64,000 bases of DNA, from assembly GCA_000310025.1 (NCBI GenBank), contig FN649734.1:1751749-1815748 (forward strand), in the 5' to 3' direction. Origin of the DNA: Ectocarpus siliculosus (taxonomy: Eukaryota > Sar > Phaeophyceae > Ectocarpales > Ectocarpaceae). Each line of letters begins with the position of its first letter. Position 1 is the stretch's first letter. The translations under genes and the position numbers were made by a program. The notes below the pieces were generated by a model that was given only the letters and a program-made list of their open reading frames with translations, was not told the DNA's origin and did not search any database. This document shows positions 46,846-57,480 of the stretch, in pieces.

Positions 46846-47792
46846 CACATCTCAGCAGACCGAGCGGACGGATTGTGTATGTGTGTGAGTCACGAGCGGA
46901 CCAAGATAATCACACAGTACATCCGCCGAGTGACCAGCAAGCAGCAAGGTATAAAGACACCAACTGAAAGAGGGGGGGCTAAAGACGGGGGGCTCTGCTA
47001 CGGGTGTGTAGTATGCGACGTGCACGATGAACTATTATTAATACTGATGTAATTTGTCGAGTGTACTTTTTTTTGTTTTTTTTGTACTTGTGTTTTTTTC
47101 GCATATTTGTTTCGACGGCGGTCGTCAGCTGAAAATGATGAAGTGGAGACCACCAGCTGGCTCTTTTTTGGTGAAAAGCAAAATTGTTTCCTCTGTCTCT
47201 TCGGCAGTAGACAATTAATTGTTTCTTCGGCAGGCGCGGCAGTAGACACAGGAGGATCGGCACGACGCAAACAAAGCAGCCCAGGAAAGCACAGAGGGTC
47301 ACAGGCAACCACTGCCGGGCTGATGTGAGTTCACAACGATCATTCACAATGTGAGGAAACAGAGTGATGTGAGATGAAGGAATACCTCAAAAGTGTTGCA
47401 TCACAAACAAGCGTTTCTGCTAAAAAAGGCGCCATTGTGCCTCATCAACGCACAACGTGGACGAGAGTTACATCTTTCAGCTCTCGCTCGAATGACAGCT
47501 GGAATATGTTTGTAAATGCTCGCTTGCCCTCCCCGAGCCAGCCACAATGAGCGAGTGATTTGGGCTGAATAGGTAGACTGTGGAAACAACAAGAGTGGCT
47601 TCTCTTCGCATATAAATATCTTTAACCGGTATTATTCCAGACGTAATCTCCACGCCCCCGTGATTCCTCGGAAATTACGCGGCGGCTGAGCTGGTCCGCG
47701 TGCCTTTCCTTTCTCCTCACGTCCGCGGAAAAACGGAACTTTCCGCGTGCGTCTCGTCCTCGCTGGCCTCCTCTCCAGACAGATCCAGACAG
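46846..47792. other. No gene seen
   Basis: Contains T-rich runs near 47060-47100. No supported exon before the acceptor at 47792. Confidence 0.35.
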
Positions 47793-48506
47793 CAGCATCT
47801 CTTCGAGGCGGGACCGACATTTTCACGGGTTATCTCACCATCTTCTTCATCACCATGTCGGTCGACGGTGAATGCGGGGAGAACGGCGAGTGGTGGGTCT
47901 ACCTCGTGTACCTCACAACCCTGGCGCCATGGGGTATCATGCAAGTTCATGACCCCATCGACGAGGCGCGAAGGTCCATCTACGATGTCAGGAACCGCCT
48001 CCTGATGGGATCCTTCCTTACTCTGGGGTCGGCGATCGTCGGCTTTACGTACGTAGGGTGGGCGGCCAAAGTCGGAAATAACACGGAGTCAGCGACGATG
48101 CTCGTCGGTGTCGCCCTCAACACTTGGCACTGGGTCAGGGTCAGCCGGGGATGGTACTCTTACGTGCTGCTCACTTCCATGCGTGACGTCTGGGAGAAAT
48201 TCTTCGACAACATGACCGCCGTGGGAAGATTCGAGATCGTGGTCGGGCGAGTTCCGAGGATGGAGGATGTCGCGGTCATCGAGAACGGGGGTCCAAGTAC
48301 GCCGGTTGAAGGTGGCGCCCCCGCCATCGAGCACCGTGGTTGGCACCCGTCTCTGGAGGAGATGGAGGTGAACGACAGCGTCATCGACAACGACAGCCAG
48401 GGTGGGGACAGGGCGCTGTTTGGGGGCAATTACACGCTTGTGCGAGGCGTCATACTCTGGCGTATGGTGTGGCTGCAGGGTGTGGAGCGGCCGTCGCCTT
48501 CACCAG
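47793..48506 (+). CDS. Membrane protein exon, unrecognised family
   Basis: A single long open stretch of 238 codons between an AG acceptor (CCAGACAG) and a GTAAAA donor. It starts ASLRGGTDIFTGYLTIFF and shows three or four hydrophobic segments: GYLTIFFITM, WWVYLVYLTTLAPWGIM, LLMGSFLTLGSAIVGFTYVGW and MLVGVALNTWHWV. A conserved-looking DPIDEARRSIYDVR loop lies between the second and third, and an acidic soluble tail ends SLEEMEVNDSVIDNDSQ. Base composition is higher in G+C than its surroundings, as for real exons here. The family is not recognised, and the exons before and after were not identified. After 48506 the frame runs into a dispersed repeat. Confidence 0.6.
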
Positions 48507-48544
48507 GTAAAACTTGCTTGTTTGGTTGGGAACGGGACGGATGG

Positions 48545-48630
48545 TGTTTGTTGTTGTTGTTTTTCTTCACATTAAACTCGTGTCAGTTGCAAGACTCGGC
48601 CCGTGGTCACAAAAATGCTAATAAAGCCAT
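48545..48630 (+). repeat. Fragment of dispersed repeat R1
   Basis: TGTTGTTGTTG, TTCTTCACATTAAA and CCGTGGTCACA occur in the same order as in R1 copy 2. Confidence 0.5.
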
Positions 48631-49358
48631 CAGAAGATCTAAAGAACACGCACACTATTAGCAAGAAAAGGGTACACAAGCCCGAGGAGGTACACCTACA
48701 ATCCCTGCAGCACGTTTGCGTGCTCACAACTGAATGAACTACACGCCCACACACTACAATTCGACTACAGCAGGCGGCATCACCCCCCTAATCCCGCACT
48801 TCACCAAAATGAATGTTTGTCGACTACAGCGTAAATAATACCATGGTGTATGGTACACAACAAGCTCGGGGCATGCAGCTGCTGTCTGAAGTGCTGTCAG
48901 AATCGGTCCGTGGACATACAATGAAGAAGAACAACCAACTAAAGCCATCATCATTCATTGCACTTGACAATCGCCCGAATCTATCCAGATCAACTGTGTT
49001 AGACACAGCAGTGTAAGACACAGCAGTGTAAACATCGACACTGACTAGGAATCGTTCCACATTGAAGGGGTCTTCCACGATGCAGGTACACAATTAAGGC
49101 ACCCCGGTTATCCGCGCCATCTCTGCCGCGTCTCTCTACAAAACCAGTGACGTCATCACACATACCTAACACCTATATTCAGGAAAAAAACGGAAATAAT
49201 TGATAACACAAGAAGAGATGTTTGTCCGTGCGACACGGTGCCGCTGCTCCGGTGCCGCTGTGGTAGGCCTCATTTGATGGCAAAACCAGGTTACTGAGAC
49301 AGTACAGCTCCCTCTAGTAAACATAGGGCCGTGTACATAGTGCCCGTCCACCTTTCTG
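48631..49358. other. No gene seen
   Basis: Short non-coding stretch; the 11-base word GACACAGCAGT is repeated in tandem at 49003-49026. Confidence 0.35.
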
Positions 49359-49514
49359 ATGGCGTCTGCCTCCGCGCACAAAGATGAGATGGGCATTGCT
49401 GCCTGCACCGACGGCCTCGAGGCCCGCGCATCTGCACCTTTGTACCTGACGCACCAGCGCCGACCCAACTCCACCACTACGCACGCCTCGTGGCGGGTGC
49501 GCCGTAGCAAGAAG
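49359..49514 (+). CDS. Possible first exon, unrecognised
   Basis: ATG followed by 51 codons (MASASAHKDEMGIAACTDG, ending WRVRRSKK) then a consensus GTACGT donor, phase 0. Composition is coding-like, but the minus strand is also open and no following exon was found. Confidence 0.3.
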
Positions 49515-49579
49515 GTACGTCCCTTGAGGGTGAGTCTAGCCCTGCTCGCTAGAAAGACCCCCCCCTCGCTTTGCGCCCC

Positions 49580-50110
49580 CCACTCGGTGTTTGCCATCGG
49601 GATTGGGTTTTCGTCGCTTGGCAACGACGTTGTAAAACAGGCCAATTCACTTCGTGAACTCGGCAACCAGGTTACCGTTTTTTTTTTTTTTTACCTCGTT
49701 TTTTTTTTTTTGGTGGTAACCATAATGGTGGTCGAGTAGATCATGTTGTGCGGGGTCGAGAAACCTCACTCCGCGCAACGGGGGATGATCGCACCACGTT
49801 GTGTTAAAATGGTCAAGCTTCCTCGAGGCAGTTACACCGTGCGTACAACTGTCTCTGGAAGTGAAAGCACCAGAAAATAAATTAAGTCATACGCAGCTGT
49901 CACCCATACGCAAGGAAGTAAGCACAAGATGCCGAACACCCTTAGCAGGATGCAGCTCACCCTTCATGCGACTCGCCAAATACCTCACGGCGCTTCGCGC
50001 TTGGTGATGTGAGAGCCTGGTCCGGTGAGAACCCGGCGTGCTCCGTCCCGGCTTTGTAGGGATGCGAGGTCAATGGTCAAACGACTACGGCATGCACGAC
50101 TATGAGTACA
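49580..50110 (-). repeat. Dispersed repeat R3, copy 2
   Basis: Same orientation as and similar to the intronic repeat at 32480-32990 in the MULE, ending in the same GGCATGCACG...GAGTACACCCCC block. It carries long T runs at 49679-49712. Confidence 0.75.
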
Positions 50111-50965
50111 CCCCCCCCTCGCTTTGGGACATGCCTAAGAGCAAAACCTTGCCGAGGCAGCGAGGGGAAGAAGGGAGCAATGGTATGTCCTGCTGTAGGT
50201 AAAATGTAAAATGTTGCCTAAAATGTTAGGTACCAGCAGGGAGTAAATGGTCGGCAGAGCAAGGCAGAGAGGGAGCACGAGCAACAAAAAAAGCATGGCA
50301 GCGATCCACCAGCCACCTCCTACTCGCGCGCTAGTAGACATTTGGTCACGTTGTCTACTCTGCCCGTCCCACGATGTGGATGGGGTGGGCAATACCCGCT
50401 CCCATGCATCAACAAAAACAAGTTTATTAGGTCTACCTCTCCCCATAGATAATTATTTTTTTTTCACATAAATTTTCAAATTTACTTGCTCTATGTCCCG
50501 CTGGGCATACCCGCGCCTCTTCCACATCTGCGGCTTCTTCACCGCATGCCTCGATAATGCAGCTGGACTGATCCTAACGCCGAGAGTAAATGACATATGG
50601 CTTAAAGCCTTGGGGGTGTTCACTTTGTCCGCTATGTTAACCCTTTCTCCCATCCCTAGTTCGCGCCGCCAGTCCAAAAGTTTTCAAGTTCAAAATTCAG
50701 ATGAAAATGCACCTTTTTTTTTGCATGTTTTTGCTTTTTTCGTCCAACATCCTCTCTTCAAGGCGTGGGGCGCCCGGCACCAGCCTCAAACCAAATATAC
50801 TACAAATGAGCGCATTCTGACGTTTCGTGACAACTCGGCTAGCTACTCGTGCAGCGGTGGTATCGTGAAGACATCTCATGCTCGCGATATTCTTTATGCT
50901 TTGCTGAAATGTTTTATTTTTTGCTGACAAGTACGTGCGGATATTTTTTCTGGATACAGACAACT
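50111..50965. other. No gene seen
   Basis: Open frames at 50493-50927 lack motifs and splice sites. Confidence 0.35.
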
Positions 50966-51031
50966 TGCCTACCTTGCCGCTGTACGATTCAATCCCGCGC
51001 CACAAACCCCAGATTTCCTTCGTTCAATCTT
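50966..51031 (+). repeat. Half-copy of the foldback arm
   Basis: A stretch of about 65 bases containing GTACGATTCAATCCCGCG and CCAGATTTCCTTCGTTCAAT is repeated, with one mismatch seen, at 51209-51271. Confidence 0.88.
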
Positions 51032-51224
51032 ACAATTTGTTACCCTCATGAATCTGGAGTTATTTTTATTTTTGAGTCGCAACGACTTCATCACGTCACC
51101 CGAGCTTACCTCACGCCAAATCTTGCCCGGGTTCCTCATCCATACAGCACACACAGACGTAAACCTAGGCAGGCTGTCACACCTCATCTCGCTACCCCAC
51201 TTTTTTCTTGCCTACCTTGCCACT

Positions 51225-51324
51225 GTACGATTCAATCCCGCGCCACAAACCCCAGATTTCCTTCGTTCAATGTGTAGATTGAACGAAGGAAAGGTGGTGT
51301 TGGTGGCGCGGGATTGAATCGTAC
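51225..51324. mobile_element. Foldback element (hairpin with about 47-base arms)
   Basis: Arm one (51225-51271, starting GTACGATTCAATCCC) and arm two (51278-51324, ending GGGATTGAATCGTAC) are reverse complements with a few mismatches, separated by six bases. It would fold into a long hairpin. It is flanked upstream by the direct half-copy at 50966. Confidence 0.85.
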
Positions 51325-52639
51325 AGGGAACTTTCACCGGGGGATTGGATAAGCAACAAGAAGAGTGCTCCTGTGAGACGAAGGGGCGCTTTGCCGTAGA
51401 GGTCACCGCGTGTTAGGAAAAGGTCAGGGGTGGGCTTCGGTTAGGTCGGTTAGGTGATTGACCGGAAACCCTCAAAGTAATAAAAAAAGAAAGGTTCATT
51501 CATGAGCATCACAAATGGTGCCACGCCAACACGATGTGGATTCTCAAATGCATACATACATACTCCACACGTTGACCCGTGTACTTTCAATGCAGGACAC
51601 CTGATGCCCAAGCGTATCCCAACGCATTCCCCTACCCCTTCCCAGCATAACAATCAGTCAGATGCAAAGATGGTCACCGAACTGTCTGTTGAGCTTGTCG
51701 CCCTCGGGAAACCGTAGACATACAAGGTGCCTCTGGCGGCTTTCGCCGCCTCGCTCATTGGATCGATTCCAAGATACACTGCGATGAAGATGAAAAAAAA
51801 TGGCTTCGAGCGGAAAAAGAGAGGGTTGCATTACTCGATTCGTGTCACCCGACTATAATCATTGCACCCAAAACCGAGTGCACCAGCAGCAGCATCTTCA
51901 TGGCAAACCGCCCAATGGGTTGAAAAAGAAGGTCAGGCGCAGCGGAGAAATAATGAACATTCACGTACGTGTAGAGGGGCGGTCGTGGAGAGACGGAGAG
52001 AGAGAGAGAGCACAGCACGAGGCGGAAACGAAATAGGGCGGAAGGTCGAGTGGTGAGACAGACAGGATCGGAATAATTACGACCTCCCGGATATATCATG
52101 GGTTGAACTATGAGAAGATGTGTTCCGCATGTGAGAGCCGAGAGGGAGAGACATGGCCGGGTTGCGTGTAGAATGTGAGAGCCGAGGGATAGAGGGTAGA
52201 TATCGATTCCAAGAGAGGCAACTGCTGTAAGCTCAACATTCATTCGTTTTCGTGGGAGGTAAGCAATATGTTGAAACGTCAACAATAATCCTGGCTCGAA
52301 AAGGCCCCGGGAACTGCATATTCCTACATATTGTGTGTATACATCACTCACTGTAACCCGGGGAATTTTTCGTGCAATAACCCGATGCGTTATCACCCGG
52401 CATGCGGCACGTGCGAGAGCTGACGACCTATATCAGTGCCGAGAGACAGACTACTGGCGCGTGAGCCCAGTGAGAGAGACTGGCATGAAATGTAATGTGT
52501 ATGCAAGTGTGCAAAGGAAATGGGCGAAAGGTTCCCGAGGGAGCGAGCCATACACAGACGACGCAAACGGAGATAAACGAAGCCCTGGAAAGATCCCGGA
52601 GAGATGAAATTTTTCAGGGTGCACCTCGGCACTAGTTTT
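51325..52639. other. No gene seen
   Basis: Contains GA-rich runs near 51990 and 52140 and the word ATGTGAGAGCCGAG repeated at 52130 and 52173. No supported exon. Confidence 0.35.
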
Positions 52640-52975
52640 TTAGGCGGATTCAGGGGGGGAGGTACTTCAATGTGGCGGTACTTTTTTGGCGGTAATTAGG
52701 CGGTATTTCGTTTTCCGGCGGTACTGCCTTTGGCGGTTCCCTTTACTGCCAATTATGGCGGTACTTTTCTGGCGGTACCGCAATATGTATGGCGGTTCTT
52801 TTTAGGCGGTTCCCGGTACCTGGTTTTTTGGCGGTACTTCTTCGGCGGTACTACTGCAATATGGCGCTACGTTTTAGGCGGTAGGCGGCATTTCGTTATT
52901 CGGCGGTACCGCCTTCGGCGGTTCCCGGTACCACCGAATGTGGCGGTAATTACCGCCAGTACCGGGACCGCCCAC
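52640..52975. repeat. GGCGGTA array with GGCGGTACCGCC palindromes
   Basis: About 16 GGCGGT(A/T) words in 335 bases, most in one orientation and separated by T-rich spacers. Several close into perfect palindromes (GGCGGTACCGCC twice, TGGCGGTAATTACCGCCA once). It ends near 52975 with opposite-strand GACCGCC words. No coding content. Confidence 0.9.
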
Positions 52976-55231
52976 CACGGCACGAAAAAAACGGCGGGAA
53001 TTTTCCCGAGGTGTACCCTGGAATTTTTGGATGCATGCATGTTCTGGTTCCACGTAGTTACAGGAGTACATGGAGGGACCGGTCGCCCCGCTTGTCTGGT
53101 GGGTACTCTCCCAGCCTGCTGAGTGCGTGGTTGTGGGTTCAAGTCCCGGTAGATGAGTATCTTTTTATCACGAAAAAAATCCTGGTCTAAGGTTGGAAGC
53201 GACGCGCTGCAAAGCTCGTTGTTAGTAAACTATAGTTTAGATCGAATTCATAAGTCGCGAGGGAAGGGATTGCTGTACCCTCTCGCGATAAAAATATCTC
53301 AGGCAGGAACCGCAGGAGGGGGTCCAACCCCCCCTCCCCTCCTATGTGACTCCGGTTGGGTCGTCTAGCTAGTAGAAGTGGAGGATAGGGGCCAGAGCGG
53401 CAGACGACAGAGTCCAATGATGGGAGAAAAAAAAAATTACGGCACGGCTAAACACCCCACCGGTGGGGTAATTTCTTAACCGTCTAGGGTAAAGGTTGTC
53501 CTAGCGGCTTCTGCAGGTGGAAGAGGGTGAGACACCTCATTTTTCGTATCATTGATGTGGTTCGCTTCGCTGCGTGATCTAAAGCAAACAAACCTGCTGG
53601 GTCGACCATGTACTCCTCACTCGCCTACCTCTCGACACTCCAGTTGCATGCACACATGCATGAAGCCCACAATGACCGACTCCTTTTCACACATCACCCA
53701 TTTGAGCTTACAAACAAGGCATGACACCATATATCAGGCCAGCTCTTTCTCAGTGTTCTTCACCCTTCACTGCTCGCACAAACACGTCGTGATGGTTCCC
53801 TGGCCGACATCGTCTGTGATGTCCGCTACGGTATACGTCCGAATTGCATATCGTTGTGTGAGCCGGGTGTTTGTGGGCAGCGAACCCTGAACACAGGACG
53901 GGCAACCTATCTATGTTCAAATGGCTTTCTGACGCTGGCGGGTTGAGGTTTACGAGAAATTCACTCGCTGCTGGTCGACTGAATTCCGGATGAATTCCTT
54001 CCTTTCTTCCTACAGCAGTACTGCTGTACAATCGTTGCTATCCCCAAAGTACGTACATGAAAAAGTTCATGTATCGACTATTATTGCCGCACCGATTGGA
54101 GGATTGATTGGTAACGCGCGTGTTGGTTGTATGGGACGAAATTTGTTTTGAACACAAAGTTTGCATACCACGAAATGAAATGGTCGAGAGGCCGCGAACT
54201 ACAGGAGGAGTCGCCAAGATGAATCTCACGGCTTTTTTTTCGGGTTCGAAAAAAAAGTGTTTTTGGCACTTTTCAGGAGAACGCGCGGTTCGAATTATTC
54301 TCCGTTTTTTGCAGCAGAGTGGCAGCGCGTGAACGAAAGTGGGTTTGCTCTGTTTTTGATGGAAACAAATTATATGATGAGTTAGAGCCACTGAACAGAG
54401 TTGCCAAAATGTCGATTGGTGCTTTACCACCACCAGGAAATAGTTTTTGGATATCCTTTTATGGATAGAAATATGGCCGTGTACACCCTGATCAAAACAA
54501 TACTTACTTTCCGTTTGGAATTTCATCAATTCCTCCATGCGCTGATACAGTTTTAGTGTACTCGTGGAGAGCTTCCATATTATACCAGGTTTAGTGTGTG
54601 AGCATGCTTACTTGATAGCGTCGAGCATAGCTGCACAGCACGCGTCGGCCGTTCTCGCAGACCCACCGGGGGCGGGGGGGGGCGATGCTTCACCCTACAC
54701 TATAAATAGTTCCACGTACCAACAGTCAGAACCAAACACAGAACAAAAGAACTCATAATAGACACACACGAAGCAGTCACAGTTGGAAGCGACCATACCG
54801 ACACGGTTACCATCATCACATAGAGAATGTTATGCCCAGTTACCCCACTCTCCGTGCGTGACTTCCGAAAACGTAAATTTCTTGATATGTGGCCTTGACC
54901 TTTACTTTATGGTATCACCTCAGGTGTTCGCCTCTTTCCTTTCTGTAGGTCACATAAATGCGTACGGACTCGTTTCCATTATTTTTCTGCGAAACGGGGG
55001 GATCTGCATGTTATCTGTTTTTTGCCATGCTATTTTTTTATCACAGTAGTGCTCATCTTTGTCTGCCAGAACTGTTGTTTCTTTCCGATTGGATACGTAC
55101 CTGAGAGACGAAGAAATGTTTAAGGGAGCATGGAATGGATGTGACAGCAAAGCACCGATTCGAACGGATCGTCCGCTTCTTATGGCCTACGGTACGCGCA
55201 CGGGTCTTCGACAAGGCCAGTTTCCGGCCAT
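52976..55231. other. Largely non-coding stretch
   Basis: Includes a tRNA-like relic at 53085-53150. Open frames elsewhere are short and overlap on both strands. No gene is supported. Confidence 0.35.
53085..53150 (+). other. tRNA-like relic
   Basis: GGGTTCAAGTCCCGG (B-box) preceded by CTTGTCTGGTGGGTAC. The T-stem has four pairs but no acceptor stem forms, so it is probably a pseudogene. Confidence 0.3.
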
Positions 55232-55269
55232 ACTGAGGAAATAGATACTCAATATGGCCGAAACCGGCC

Positions 55270-55369
55270 NNNNNNNNNNNNNNNNNNNNNNNNNNNNNNN
55301 NNNNNNNNNNNNNNNNNNNNNNNNNNNNNNNNNNNNNNNNNNNNNNNNNNNNNNNNNNNNNNNNNNNNN
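55270..55369. other. Assembly gap (100 N) with repeated flanks
   Basis: AGGAAATAGATACTCAATAT followed by GGCCGA occurs just before (from 55235) and just after (from 55370) the N run, so the contigs overlap or a tandem repeat was broken here. Confidence 0.9.
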
Positions 55370-55405
55370 AGGAAATAGATACTCAATATGGCCGACCCCG
55401 GCCTG

Positions 55406-56282
55406 GTGGCATTGCTTTCGCCACGTGTAACACCCGTCCACAACTGCAATTTGCCGTGCGTTGTACTCACTCACTCCCCTAAGCCCCTCCACCTCCCTCA
55501 ACAAGATTAATAAACCGCCGTTTCTTCAAGCGCTTTCGCGTCAAGCGCTTTCGCCCTCCCCCCTCCTCCCCCCTCCCCCCCAACTCCGTAGACGGCTGCG
55601 GGCTGCGGTACAGGCAAGCTCGCCCAGGGGCTAGGTGGATTGTACTGTACCCCCGTGCATGAAAATTGCCTCCTTGATGGTACGATTTGGTATGGGCTTA
55701 TTTCTACAGGGAATTGTATGGCGTTGGGGGGGGGGATAGGGCCTTCGTATCCCCCCCCCGCGGAGAGGTGCAAAAAAGAGTATTGTCGGGTAGGTATTGG
55801 AAAAAACAATTGGGTGCCCTTGCGCAACCAAAAGGATGGACATTATCGGCAGCATGTATGTATTGTGGTCTATGTATGTGCCGCCGCTCTCTCCCCGCCC
55901 CGCCCGAGGATTGTCCCGGAGGGCGTTCCCAGTTTGTGCCAGACGGTATTCCCGGCCCTCGTAGCTCACTGGACGCAGCCCCGTGTCCACATCATCTCCA
56001 TAACCACTGCTTACTTTTCGTTGTTTGCCGCACGCTCAACTCCAACTCGTGGACTATATCTGGATTAACGGTCAGATCCGCCTCACTTACTTTTGGTCCC
56101 CCGAGCTCTGTAGATCTTCCTGTTCTAACTCGGGGTCGGGGTGTGGACTCGCGGCGCACAAATCCGGTTAAGAGCCGCTCTTTACCAAATTTGGTGGAAA
56201 ATGGACGGGACTTTTTTTTTTCACAATGATCAGCTGTTGGTGGTGATGCTGCTTCTGCGGGACGGGGCATATACATTTCGTA
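55406..56282. other. No clear gene
   Basis: C-rich runs near 55560 and 55750. A minus-strand frame at 56040-56190 (contains STELGGPKVSEADLTVNPD) looks protein-like but has no partner exon. Confidence 0.3.
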
Positions 56283-57480
56283 CGTTTCCATGGAACGTCA
56301 AATGGAATTCCATCTACTTCCTCCATGGAAACTTCATGGAAGTCCGTGGACGTTCATGACATACCATGGAGTCCCGTCGAAGTCCATTCCGTGAAATCCC
56401 GTGGGCTTCCACGGAACTCCATGGAATGTCTTTAACGTCCATGGAATTCCATGCAACATTTCATGGACGTTCACGACATGTATGTCATGAAAATTTCATG
56501 AAAGTATTCCATTAAGTGTCATGGAACGTTTCATGAAAACATTTCGTGGACGTTCATGACAGGGGTTCATGAACGCCCATGAACATTCACGGAATGTGTC
56601 ATGGAACGTCGTGCATGTAATATTTCATGAACTTTCATGAGTGCCCATGAAATTGTAGTTCATGGATGTCCACGGAATGTTTCTTGGAAGTCCATGGAAA
56701 TTCATGTCATGTTTCATGGACGTTCATGGAACTTGTCATGGACTTTCATGAAACATTTCTTGGAAGGCCATGAAACGCCCCCACAGACAAGCAACGAAGA
56801 AATCAGGGATGTTGGGTCACCCACATTTTCGGCGGTTTTGCTAACCCACCGATGGGGCCCATGGGTGGCCCATGGGCCGCTCATGGGCACCACGTCGTGC
56901 CCATGGGATGCCCATAGACAGTCTACGGGCCGCATAGGGGCCTTGGTGCCCACGGGCGAGGAGCCCATCAGCCGCCCATGGGAAATGCCCACGATCAAGC
57001 CCATGGGCAGCCCATGGTGGGCACTTCCTGGGCAGTTCATGGCCTGCCCCATGGGCTTTTGCACTTTTGCGTCATGAAGTTTGAGAAACATGCCATGGAA
57101 CTCCATGGACTTCCATGAAATGTTCCTTGGTTTCCATGAGCGTCCGCGGTTTGTTTCATTTATGTCTATGGAAGTTTCATGGAAGTCAATGGAAGTCCAT
57201 GAACTGGTACGTGGGCAGTTTCACGGACGTTCATAAAACATTCCATGGACTTCCATGGATTGCTCATAGAAGTTCATTCAATTCCATTGAAGTCCACGGA
57301 AGTCCATGAAAGTGTTTCATTAACATTCATGAACATTCATGGCTGTTAAAGGATGCCCACGGATTTCGTTTGTCGAACACCATTTCGGCTTCTTGGGAAG
57401 ATGACGTGTATGGTCGGTGGAGTTTTCCATGGACTGCCGCCATGAATAGGCGTTTATTCATGGACTTCCATGTGGACTTC
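56283..57480. repeat. CATGGA/TTCATGAA palindrome-derived array
   Basis: Roughly 70 words of the types TCCATGGAA, TTCATGGAC, TTCATGAAA and TTCACGGAA fill two blocks (56283-56790 and 57065-57480), spaced about 10-15 bases, denser and more degenerate than the TTCCATGGAAG arrays. Between the blocks lies a GCCCATGGGC array. Confidence 0.9.
56848..57062. repeat. GCCCATGGGC palindrome array nested in the CATGGA array
   Basis: About 15 words built on GCCCATGGGC (with variants such as GCCCATAGAC, GCCCACGGGC) in 215 bases, sharply bounded by CATGGA-type sequence on both sides. The frame with recurring HGPL/PWA/MG residues is an artefact. Confidence 0.88.

Noticed and set aside
56714-57106. Minus-strand 130-codon ORF with HGP/MG repeats
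   Set aside because: By-product of the GCCCATGGGC and CATGGA arrays.
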